Assembly: GCA_005779525.1 (NCBI GenBank) | Contig: SXIZ01000003.1 | Span: forward strand, 1 to 7,505 | DNA length: 7,505 nucleotides | DNA from: Methylococcaceae bacterium | Lineage (GTDB): Bacteria; Pseudomonadota; Gammaproteobacteria; Methylococcales; Methylomonadaceae | Direction: 5' to 3' | Part shown: piece by piece, positions 1 through 6,789 of the stretch | Layout of the letters: every line of letters starts with the position of its first letter | Numbering within the stretch: position 1 is the stretch's first letter | The notes under the pieces: generated by a model | Told to the model about the DNA's origin: nothing | What the model saw: the letters and a program-made list of their open reading frames with translations, nothing else | Databases searched by the model: none | Made by a program: the position numbers and the translations under genes

Positions 1-20
1 GTCGCTATCGCGACGTTTTT
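1..20 (+). terminator. Possible intrinsic terminator or edge hairpin
   Basis: A 5-bp stem GTCGC/GCGAC with loop TATC (1-14) is followed by G and five T, the shape of a weak rho-independent terminator for plus-strand transcription arriving from outside the window. The stem may be longer, because it begins at the first base of the window. It could equally be the outermost hairpin of the structured repeat that follows. The gene it would terminate is not visible. Confidence 0.3.
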
Positions 21-48
21 CTAATCGGGTTCTCGCACCCGACGGCGA

Positions 49-96
49 AGTACTTTCTTTTGCTCCGCCAAAAGAAAGTACTCAAAGAAAAGGCGG
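49..96. repeat. 14-bp hairpin with potential pseudoknot
   Basis: The arms AGTACTTTCTTTTG (49-62) and CAAAAGAAAGTACT (69-82) are perfect reverse complements around the 6-base loop CTCCGC. Bases 65-69 (CCGCC), from the loop and its edge, are complementary to GGCGG at 92-96, which would make an H-type pseudoknot in RNA. GGCG at 44-47 could compete for the same loop. The stem is AT-rich while the loop contact is GC-only. The perfect pairing is visible directly; the tertiary contact is inference. Confidence 0.6.
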
Positions 97-244
97 CCCG
101 GTTACCGCTGATGTCTTGCGCTCCTCGTATTTATCGGGGGGAGGCAAAAGGGGCGTCCTGCCCCTTTGCCACCGTGCGGCATCCATGCCGCACCCCTTCG
201 GGCTATTCCCGATAAATACTGCGGTGCTCGACGCGGTAAACGGG
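97..244. repeat. 148-nt branched foldable unit (nested inverted repeats)
   Basis: The closing stem pairs 97-108 with 233-244 (11 of 12 positions; the exception is G101 opposite A240). A middle section can pair 113-115 with 230-232 and 118-121 with 224-227, with one G-U. A perfect 12-bp stem GTATTTATCGGG/CCCGATAAATAC joins 127-138 to 208-219. Inside it sit hairpin A (143-154/160-170, 11 bp with one bulged A, loop GTCCT), hairpin B (174-182/185-193, a perfect 9-bp dyad around CC) and a small C(UUCG)G-type hairpin (195-202). Nested stems of this number and order are very unlikely by chance. Strand of activity is uncertain, although G-U pairs at 120/225, 139/207 and 140/206 slightly favour a plus-strand RNA. 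Confidence 0.7.
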
Positions 245-280
245 ATTAAAACAAGTTACTGCGTAATGTCAGCTGGGTAC

Positions 281-2251
281 TTAAGACTCCGCAGGGTGAT
301 CCAAGAGTGCGAAATATTCGGCTTCAGTTAAAATCTGTACGCCTTTTTCCCGCGCCGCATTAATTTTGGTGGCTCCGACCTTGTCACCTATCACCAAAAA
401 ATCGGTATTTTGCGTGACTGTCGACCCGACTTTAGCGCCCAATGCCTTGGCTTGTTTTTGCATTGCATCGCGCGAGCCTTGTTGCATGGTTCCCGTGAAT
501 ACCAGCTGTTTGCCGATTAAGGGACCTGCGGCGGAATTCACCTCGGCCAATAAGGGGGTGATCTGCAGATTAAAACCCAGCTGATAAATTTGCATAAAAT
601 CCGCCTGTAGTTTTTGTAAACTTTCGAGCATGGCGGCAGCTGTTTTTTCTGCAAACCCTTCGATGGCGATAATATCAGCAAGCTGTAAACTAAAGATGTC
701 CAGCAAGCGATGATGTTGCAACAAACGTTCACAATTTCCTAAACCCATGCGATGTATGCCAAACGCGCCTAAAAATCGCCAATCTTCAATTTGTTCGCTA
801 CGACTACGCTGCAATTGGTCCAATAAATTTTGCGCTGTTTTATCGCCAAAGCCCATTCCTTGTAAATCGCTGAACTGTAATTGGTAGATGGCATAAATGG
901 AATCCACACCTGCCGCATGCAATTTAACAATGGTTTTTTCCCCAAACCCATCAATATTACCTAGCGTGCGAAAAAAATGTTCCAAGCTGGTTTCGATTTG
1001 TGCCGGACAATGCGCGGAGTTTAGGCAATATAAATAATCGCTGTCCCACACTAAGGCACTGGCACAACTTGGACAAGTGTCTGGAATTTGAGGCGTTTGT
1101 GGGCTAATGACTCGCTCGATCTTGGGAATCACTAGACCGGAGCGCGTCAGTTCGATCAAGGTTCCAGGACCAATGCCTAATTCACGTACCATGCCATAGT
1201 GATGCGCAGTCGCTCTGGAAATCAATGCGCCACTTAAGCGCGTGGGTTGCAGTTCCACCACCGGATTCACTCGACCTGAGCGCGAAGTTTGTGCCATCAC
1301 ACTAATGACCAGCACTTCAGCACTGGAGTTGTTCTGTTTATAGGCTATTTGCCAGCGATGATGGTGGCGAGTGGCCCCCATGGCGTGTTTCACTTCCGGT
1401 GATAACACTTCAATCACCACGCCATCAACATCATAGGGCACCGCATTGAGAATTTCAGTAAAAATCCGTTCAAAGTCAGCCAGCAATGTGGCGGCATCTC
1501 CTTGCCAAGCAGGTAATTGTGCAAAGGGATAAAATACCGCAGCCCCTTCGGCGATGGCGGCTAGGGCATGTTCTTCAAGTTCTTTTTCTTTGATGATGCT
1601 GGCCTGAAAATTACGTGCATTCTCGAAGCTGTCCGCAAGATGGGTTGCAAAATACTCCTGATGAATGACAATTTCGCCTGCGCCCTGCCCGCGTTCACCA
1701 TTCCCGGCGACCTGCAAGCCACGCTCAAAAACCCGGGTAATATCGGTGCCTTTGCGCCCATCACCACGCGTATATAAGCCTTGACCATCATCAAACGCCG
1801 CAAAGCCATCGAGTTTGGGGGTCATTTTGAATTGCAAGCGGCTAGTGTCCAATTTTTCACCTTCCGCAGCTTTGAGCACCCGTTGCAGCCAGCGCTCAAT
1901 CTGCTCTAGCGTATAGGCTTTTTCGGTGGACAGCATTTGTTGTGGCAAGATGACGGTTTTTGCGCCCAACGCAGGTTCGACTTCAATGCTCTGCAAATAC
2001 TCATGCTCAGGATAACGGTGTTTTAATTCCGCTAAGAAGATGTGATCGTACTGCTGATCGCTTAATACGGCCTCCCCTTGGCGATACAGAAAATTCGCAA
2101 TCTGCAACACGCTCAAGAGTTGCGCATCCGAAAGCGCTTTGGCACTGCTTAAGCTTATGAATTCTTCCAGTTCAGCCTGAGCCAGCAGGCCATGGAATTC
2201 ACTGTGCATCAATAATTCTTGTTGCGTTGGGGTGAGCATTTTCTTAAGCAT
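281..2251 (-). CDS. ligA: NAD+-dependent DNA ligase LigA, divergent adenylation domain
   Basis: This 656-residue enzyme seals 5'-phosphate/3'-OH nicks in duplex DNA using NAD+, during replication and repair. Domains in order: an Ia region with Y56 and D65/Y68/D69; a nucleotidyltransferase domain with KLDG (nucleophile K146), RGDG (R162), GEIV (E193), DGVVIEV (D276) and IAYK (K305); an OB fold (about 306-385); a four-cysteine zinc finger C393/C396/C409/C415; helix-hairpin-helix repeats (about 430-560); and a C-terminal BRCT domain (about 576-650). It is unusual: by-eye alignment to E. coli LigA gives H23 to R57, E113 to T144, R208 to K221, R277 to L268 and K290 to E281, with a 5-residue deletion after motif I and an N-terminus about 34 residues longer. 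The ATG at 2251 lacks a clear ribosome binding site; M5 or M15 are alternatives. A -10-like TAGAAT lies at 2288-2293 (minus), with no good -35. It lies downstream of zipA but behind a terminator. Confidence 0.92.
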   Translation of the reverse strand: MLKKMLTPTQQELLMHSEFHGLLAQAELEEFISLSSAKALSDAQLLSVLQIANFLYRQGEAVLSDQQYDHIFLAELKHRYPEHEYLQSIEVEPALGAKTVILPQQMLSTEKAYTLEQIERWLQRVLKAAEGEKLDTSRLQFKMTPKLDGFAAFDDGQGLYTRGDGRKGTDITRVFERGLQVAGNGERGQGAGEIVIHQEYFATHLADSFENARNFQASIIKEKELEEHALAAIAEGAAVFYPFAQLPAWQGDAATLLADFERIFTEILNAVPYDVDGVVIEVLSPEVKHAMGATRHHHRWQIAYKQNNSSAEVLVISVMAQTSRSGRVNPVVELQPTRLSGALISRATAHHYGMVRELGIGPGTLIELTRSGLVIPKIERVISPQTPQIPDTCPSCASALVWDSDYLYCLNSAHCPAQIETSLEHFFRTLGNIDGFGEKTIVKLHAAGVDSIYAIYQLQFSDLQGMGFGDKTAQNLLDQLQRSRSEQIEDWRFLGAFGIHRMGLGNCERLLQHHRLLDIFSLQLADIIAIEGFAEKTAAAMLESLQKLQADFMQIYQLGFNLQITPLLAEVNSAAGPLIGKQLVFTGTMQQGSRDAMQKQAKALGAKVGSTVTQNTDFLVIGDKVGATKINAAREKGVQILTEAEYFALLDHPAES

Positions 2252-2339
2252 CGGGATAAGTCATGGGTAGAGAAACGCAGAGAGCAGATTCTAAAGTTAG
2301 TTTGAAACGTGGTGTGGAAAAGCTGCAGCGTTGATCTTT

Positions 2340-2374
2340 AAAGCAGAAACAGGCAGCGGGTTAGGCCCGCTGCC
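2340..2374 (-). terminator. Intrinsic terminator after zipA
   Basis: A perfect 9-bp GC-rich stem GGCAGCGGG/CCCGCTGCC (2352-2360 and 2366-2374) with a 5-base loop is followed, on the minus strand, by an interrupted T-rich tract TGTTTCTGCTTT. It begins 14 bases after the zipA stop codon, in the right orientation to end the smc-zipA transcript. The plus-strand side has an A-rich flank instead, so it works best for minus-strand transcription. The broken T tract suggests partial read-through into ligA is possible. Confidence 0.75.
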
Positions 2375-2388
2375 AACAGAAAAAATGG

Positions 2389-3174
2389 CTATTGCAATTG
2401 TAAACTTTGGCGCAACGTTTTAACCGTGTATTCGTTTAACGGTTTACGCTCAGCATCCCATTTAATCCCATTTAATTCTTTCGCAATCAGATTAATGGTA
2501 CGCAATAAATCATCAAACACTAACACCGGATCTGGAAGTTCGCGTGGCTGCATAAAAAAGGTAATTCCGGGAGTGTAAAAATTAGCCATATCATCGATGG
2601 GAAAAGTCCCTGGATTTATCATACTGGCAACCCCAAAATCGACCATGCGATTAAAGTCTAATCGTTCAAAAATCTTGACGCTGCCGTATTCCAATCCCAC
2701 CATTTGAAATACTTCCAGAAGATCTAAGCCATTAAAGCCCTCTTCATTAGCCGCCACGATACTAAATTGCAAGACCATAGGCAGGTGTTGTTTGGAGGCA
2801 CTATTGACGGGTGGGGCTTTGGGTTTAGGGGGGTCAACCTTCGCAGGTTTTTGTGCTGCCACATTGTTATCCGCTGACGGAAACATCGCATTTTCGATGG
2901 GGTGAAATCGCGATTGCGTTTCAACAGGCGCTGAACTCGTGTCGAACTGATAACGTTCGGGTGCAGGATTGGCGGGAGGTAAGGGCTCTGTCTCGTCAAA
3001 ATCGTCAAATTCAGACTGAAATTCAGCACTACGCGGATGTTCATTGCCATCTTCATCGAAGATACTCATATCGTTACTGACCTTTTGATTGCGCCAATAA
3101 CCCCAAGCCAACATGCCGACAATAATCAACAAGCCTATCGCAATAATTATGATTCTCACTATATCTTTATCCAT
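2389..3174 (-). CDS. zipA: Cell division protein ZipA
   Basis: ZipA is a bitopic inner-membrane protein that binds the C-terminal tail of FtsZ and anchors the Z ring during septation. At 261 residues it is shorter than E. coli ZipA (328). Visible parts: one N-terminal transmembrane helix at about 5-27 (IVRIIIIAIGLLIIVGMLAW), giving an N-out topology; a short basic stretch (WRNQK); an acidic segment at about 38-62; a proline-rich linker at about 64-122; and the ZipA C-terminal FtsZ-binding domain at about 130-258, with the family signatures NPGTF (187-191) and TPGITFFMQ (201-209). The length difference lies in the linker; the binding domain looks complete. The start codon overlaps the smc stop as TAATG (one shared base), which implies translational coupling. 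An intrinsic terminator follows the gene. Confidence 0.95.
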   Translation of the reverse strand: MDKDIVRIIIIAIGLLIIVGMLAWGYWRNQKVSNDMSIFDEDGNEHPRSAEFQSEFDDFDETEPLPPANPAPERYQFDTSSAPVETQSRFHPIENAMFPSADNNVAAQKPAKVDPPKPKAPPVNSASKQHLPMVLQFSIVAANEEGFNGLDLLEVFQMVGLEYGSVKIFERLDFNRMVDFGVASMINPGTFPIDDMANFYTPGITFFMQPRELPDPVLVFDDLLRTINLIAKELNGIKWDAERKPLNEYTVKTLRQSLQLQ

Positions 3175-6100
3175 TATTTTTCTGCCAAACTCACTGCTTC
3201 TTCAATATCCACCGCTACCATCCGAGACACGCCCGGCTCTTTCATGGTAACACCTGCCAACTGTTTTGCTATTTCCATTGTGGCTTTATTATGCGAAATA
3301 TACAGAAACTGTACCGTTTCCGACATTTCGGCCACCATTTGCGAAAAACGACCGACATTGGCATCGTCTAATGGTGCATCTACTTCGTCCAGCAAACAGA
3401 AAGGTGCTGGGTTTAATTCAAATATGGCAAATACTAAAGCCACTGCGGTCAACGCTTTCTCCCCTCCCGACAACAAATGAATGGAGCTGTTCCGTTTTCC
3501 GGGCGGCTGAGCGATGATATTGACACCAGCTTCCAGGAGATCATCTTGGGTCAATTGTAAATACGCCTGCCCACCCCCAAATAATTTGGGAAATTTTTGT
3601 TGTAGCCCAGTATTTATTTTATCGAAAGTTTCCTTAAAGCGCTGCCGACTTTCTTTATCAATTTTACTGATCGCTTGCTGCAGCGTTTCTAAAGCATGCG
3701 TTAAATCGTCATGCTGCTCGGTTAGAAACTTCATGCGTTCTGATTGTGCTTTATATTCCTCGATGGCAGTCAAGTTAATCGAGCCTAAATTGGTAATTTG
3801 GGTGGTCAGTTTTTCTAATTTAACTTTCCAAACCGCTTCTTCCGCTTGCGCATCCAAATCCTGTAACACCTGTTGCGGATCAGCTTCTAATTCTTGCAAT
3901 TGCTCAGTGACTGTTTGCTGCCGCACATCACACTCTTGTTGCTCAAAGCGAATTTTATCTAATTGTTGTTTATGCGCTTCTAAATTTTGCTGCGCTCTGA
4001 GCAACTCTTCCGCTAGCTGATTCACCTTCTGCTCGCTGGCCTGCAAAGTACTTCTATGCTCACGTAATACGTGTTCTAACTGCTGTTTCTGCGTTCGAGC
4101 CTCTTCTAAGGCTAAACGTTCGTCATCCAAGGGCGACAGGAGATCCTGCAATTTTTTATCTAAATCTGCACTGCGCTCTGCCGCTTGTTGTTGCGTTAAT
4201 TTTAACCGCTCAATCTGTTTAATGGTTAAATTTTCTGCTGCCCGTAAAGAATCCCCTTGGGCTTGCTGTTTGTGGACCTCTTGCCGTGCGTTATTCAGTG
4301 CGCTTTCCGCAGTATGTAATTGCTGTTTTAAGCTGTGTTGCAGCGCTTCGAGTCGCTGTTGTTCGGCATTCAATGCGGCCAGTGCACTACTCGCATCGCC
4401 ATGTAAGGTCTCGGCATTGGCCATTTCCTCGGCATACTCGGTACTTTGAGCCAAGGCATCTTCGATTTCGGCATCCAACTGCTCTAAACGACGTTCCTGC
4501 TGTTGTAATTGGGCATTACACACATTGAGATGCGATTGCTGCGTCGCTAATTCTTTAGTGCTTTGTTTTTCGTGCTGCTGCAGTTGATCGCGCTGCTGCT
4601 GTTGCGCATGCAGTTCAGCTTCAAGTTGTTTACTGCGCGCAGTTATGTCTTCGAGGGTCTCCTGTAAGGATTGTGCCTGCAATTTAAGTTGCCGTAACTG
4701 CTGCTCACGTTGCAAAACCCCTTGTTTAGCGTCTTGCGCTCGGATCACTTGTACCCAATTCGCACCTAACCAAACACCATCTGGGGTAATGATGGATTCG
4801 TGGGCGGCTAAATTGCTACGCTGCTGTTGGGCACTGGATAAATCCTCTGCGCAATAAATGCCATGTAATAAGTTATGCAGTGGCCACGGGGCTTTAACTT
4901 TCTCTGCCAAAGGCGTTAAAGCTTGCTGCGAGGACGCGGCTGTACCAATCAGCGGTTGAGTTTCAAAGACGGTTAACGATTGCCCGCTCAACGCGTCTAA
5001 GTTCGCTACGGCGGCTTCAGCATTTTCGGTACACACCGCCTCCAGAAATAAACCTAAAACCGTTTCTAGCGCGACTTCCCAGCCCGCTTCCACTTCCACG
5101 AATTCCGCTAAGCGTTGCTGTTGGTCTAAACCTAGCGTCTGCAACCAAGCTTGCAATTTTTGGTTATCTTTACCCATCGCATGTTGCTGCAGTAATTCTA
5201 AGGAACTAATTTGCCCGGAGAGCGCATGCCATTCAGCTTGGCGTGCTTGCTGTTCACTGAGTAACAGTTTTAACTCCGAGCTATTGGATTGTAAGCTCTC
5301 ACTTAAGCTTTGCAATTCTTCATGCTGCTCTGCCAGTTGTTCGGTGAGTATTTCTATACGTTCGCTGAGAACTTCTTGTTCTTCGGGTAAGCTACTGGAA
5401 CTGAGCTCTGCATGTTCAGTGCGCAAACGTTCGAGTCGACTGTGTAATTGTCGCGTTTGTTGTTCAAACTGGGTCATTTTGACCCGTTGAACTTCGACTT
5501 GCCCACTATGTTTGGCGGTTTCGGAACGAAATTGCTCCCATTGGCTTTGCCATTCGGCTTGTTGCAGTTGCAGGTTGTGTAGATGCTCAAGACACTGTTT
5601 TTCCGAGGCTTGTGCCGTAGTCAATGCATCGGCCACCGTGATGATATTCTCTTGAATATCTTGTAAAGCATATTCATCATCTTCCAACGCGCTTCGTGCT
5701 TCATCAACTTGTTGTTGCAAACGCTTAATTTCGATTAAGGTTTGTTCATGGTCTTTTTCATTGTGCCGAATAGCTTGTTCTAACTGCCCTGCTTCGGCTG
5801 AAACTTGATAAAACGCCCCTTGACTCTGTTCTAACTGGTGTTGTAATTGCTTATGCTCAGAGCGTTCCGTGGTAATTTGCGCATCTAATTCGCGCACTTC
5901 CACAAATAAGCGATTATGGTCGGCGGCCACGGCATGTAGTTTAGTATGCAAAGCTTGTGCGGTCGCTTGATAACTTTGCCAACGCATCGCTAAGAGTTCC
6001 AGCTTGAAGCGCCGTTCTTGTTGTTTTAATTGCGTATATTGTTCAGCTTTCGCCGCCTGCTTTTGCAGATGATTCAGCTGTTTTTCCACCTCATCGCGCA

Positions 6101-6689
6101 CGTCAATTAAGCGTTCTAAATTCTCGCGGGTATTGCGCATCCGCTGTTCGGTTTCTTCGCGACGTTCTTTATATTTGGAAATACCTGCGGCTTCTTCGAT
6201 ATGCACCCGCAATTCTTCGGGTTTGGACTCGACCATACGCGAAATCGTCCCTTGTTCGATAATCGCGTAACTGCGTGCGCCTAATCCAGTGCCTAAAAAT
6301 AAATCGGTGACATCTTTACGTCGACACCGAGCACCATTGAGCTGATATAACGATTGCCCATCACGGCTGACCTGCCGTTTGATAGAGATGGAATCGTATT
6401 GCGCATACGCGCCGCCCATTTTGTTTTTGGTATTGTCAAAAACTAACTCAACCGTTGCCATGCTGACAGGTTTGCGCCCAGAGGAACCGTTAAAAATAAC
6501 GTCGGCCATACTACCGCCACGCAAATGCTTGGCAGAACTTTCTCCCATGACCCAGCGGATAGCATCAATAATATTGGATTTGCCACAGCCGTTAGGGCCT
6601 ACAATCGCAGTTAAATTGCCGCTGATTGGAATGACCGTCTGATCCACAAATGACTTAAAACCTGAAAGTTTGATTTTTTCCAGCTGCAT
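3174..6689 (-). CDS. smc: Chromosome segregation ATPase SMC
   Basis: This 1171-residue protein is the ATPase arm of bacterial condensin (usually Smc-ScpA-ScpB), which extrudes and organises chromosomal DNA. The N-terminal head carries Walker A GPNGCGKS at 31-38 (bases 6576-6599). Long coiled coils flank a hinge: about 165-500 and 660-1010, very rich in Gln, Glu and Leu, with the hinge globule at about 500-655. The C-terminal head has the ABC signature LLSGGEKALT (from 1072), Walker B CLLDEVDAP (D1101, E1102), the D-loop and the switch histidine in ISHNK (1133). Length and motifs are those of an intact, functional SMC. I start at the ATG at 6689 because the family begins right at M-x-L-x-x-I-K-L-x-G-F-K-S-F; the in-frame ATG at 6722 would add 11 unrelated residues. 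The stop overlaps the zipA start. scpA and scpB are not in the window. Confidence 0.97.
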   Translation of the reverse strand: MQLEKIKLSGFKSFVDQTVIPISGNLTAIVGPNGCGKSNIIDAIRWVMGESSAKHLRGGSMADVIFNGSSGRKPVSMATVELVFDNTKNKMGGAYAQYDSISIKRQVSRDGQSLYQLNGARCRRKDVTDLFLGTGLGARSYAIIEQGTISRMVESKPEELRVHIEEAAGISKYKERREETEQRMRNTRENLERLIDVRDEVEKQLNHLQKQAAKAEQYTQLKQQERRFKLELLAMRWQSYQATAQALHTKLHAVAADHNRLFVEVRELDAQITTERSEHKQLQHQLEQSQGAFYQVSAEAGQLEQAIRHNEKDHEQTLIEIKRLQQQVDEARSALEDDEYALQDIQENIITVADALTTAQASEKQCLEHLHNLQLQQAEWQSQWEQFRSETAKHSGQVEVQRVKMTQFEQQTRQLHSRLERLRTEHAELSSSSLPEEQEVLSERIEILTEQLAEQHEELQSLSESLQSNSSELKLLLSEQQARQAEWHALSGQISSLELLQQHAMGKDNQKLQAWLQTLGLDQQQRLAEFVEVEAGWEVALETVLGLFLEAVCTENAEAAVANLDALSGQSLTVFETQPLIGTAASSQQALTPLAEKVKAPWPLHNLLHGIYCAEDLSSAQQQRSNLAAHESIITPDGVWLGANWVQVIRAQDAKQGVLQREQQLRQLKLQAQSLQETLEDITARSKQLEAELHAQQQQRDQLQQHEKQSTKELATQQSHLNVCNAQLQQQERRLEQLDAEIEDALAQSTEYAEEMANAETLHGDASSALAALNAEQQRLEALQHSLKQQLHTAESALNNARQEVHKQQAQGDSLRAAENLTIKQIERLKLTQQQAAERSADLDKKLQDLLSPLDDERLALEEARTQKQQLEHVLREHRSTLQASEQKVNQLAEELLRAQQNLEAHKQQLDKIRFEQQECDVRQQTVTEQLQELEADPQQVLQDLDAQAEEAVWKVKLEKLTTQITNLGSINLTAIEEYKAQSERMKFLTEQHDDLTHALETLQQAISKIDKESRQRFKETFDKINTGLQQKFPKLFGGGQAYLQLTQDDLLEAGVNIIAQPPGKRNSSIHLLSGGEKALTAVALVFAIFELNPAPFCLLDEVDAPLDDANVGRFSQMVAEMSETVQFLYISHNKATMEIAKQLAGVTMKEPGVSRMVAVDIEEAVSLAEK

Positions 6690-6789
6690 AACTGGTAGAA
6701 TACCCCGACAATAATTAGACAAACCCGCCTATTATTTCATGATATGCTGCGGGTCGACGACATTTTTATTTATGGAACATTTACCAGGT
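6690..6789. promoter_or_regulatory. Divergent control region between smc and queF
   Basis: This 100-bp AT-rich gap between divergently transcribed genes must carry the signals for both directions. Candidate hexamers are poor: AATAAT on the minus strand near 6732-6737, and TATGCT on the plus strand at 6743-6748, neither with a convincing -35 at normal spacing. A 6-bp dyad ACCCGC/GCGGGT (6723-6728 and 6749-6754, spacer 20) spans the centre and could be an operator or chance. No preQ1 riboswitch is recognisable before queF. If translation of queF starts upstream of 6790, its right end is coding. Confidence 0.45.

Larger units (their letters stand above)
25..244. repeat. Structured interspersed repeat element (chain of inverted repeats)
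   Basis: This non-coding stretch is built almost entirely of inverted repeats. There is a 6-bp hairpin TCGGGT/ACCCGA (25-30/37-42), a 14-bp hairpin (49-62/69-82) and a large branched foldable unit (97-244). From memory, not from a search, the core ACTTTCTTTTG...CCAAAAGAAAGT with a following AAAGAAAAGG is shared by an intergenic repeat type seen in many proteobacterial genomes; I know no accepted name for it. No transposase, terminal target duplication or integrase lies nearby in the window. It starts 36 bases beyond the ligA stop codon, so it would form part of any ligA 3' untranslated region. Function is unknown. Candidates are a transcript 3'-end stabiliser or terminator, a non-autonomous mobile repeat, or a structured RNA. 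Boundaries are set by the outermost pairings and are approximate. Confidence 0.7.

Noticed and set aside
245..280. Terminator for ligA from TTAC/GTAA (256-266) plus a T-rich tract on the minus strand
   Set aside because: The stem is only 4 bp and A/T-rich, too weak to call. The adjacent structured repeat is a better candidate for shaping the ligA 3' end.
116..331. 71-codon plus-strand frame opening with TTG inside the structured repeat
   Set aside because: It lies almost wholly in the inverted-repeat block, runs 51 bases antisense into the 3' end of ligA, has no ribosome binding site, and its composition follows the palindromes rather than a protein family.
4550..4620. CTG/CAG-rich tract resembling a trinucleotide repeat
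   Set aside because: The triplets are irregular and are explained by the Gln- and Leu-rich coiled coil of SMC (CAG/CAA and CTG codons).
3514..5490. Cysteine- and serine-rich plus-strand frames opposite smc
   Set aside because: They are antisense shadows of the Gln/Leu/Glu-rich coiled-coil codons. The smc frame is continuous with all motifs in place.
6690..6722. Upstream in-frame ATG for smc at 6722
   Set aside because: It adds 11 residues with no counterpart in SMC proteins, which begin directly at the strand leading to GFKSF; the ATG at 6689 fits the family.
6739..6789. Longer queF starts at 6739 and 6772
   Set aside because: The extra residues do not resemble QueF, and no better ribosome binding site supports them. 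The start at 6772 cannot be fully excluded.
6690..6789. preQ1 riboswitch ahead of queF
   Set aside because: I see no preQ1-I type short hairpin with an A-rich tail and no preQ1-II-like arrangement in the leader.
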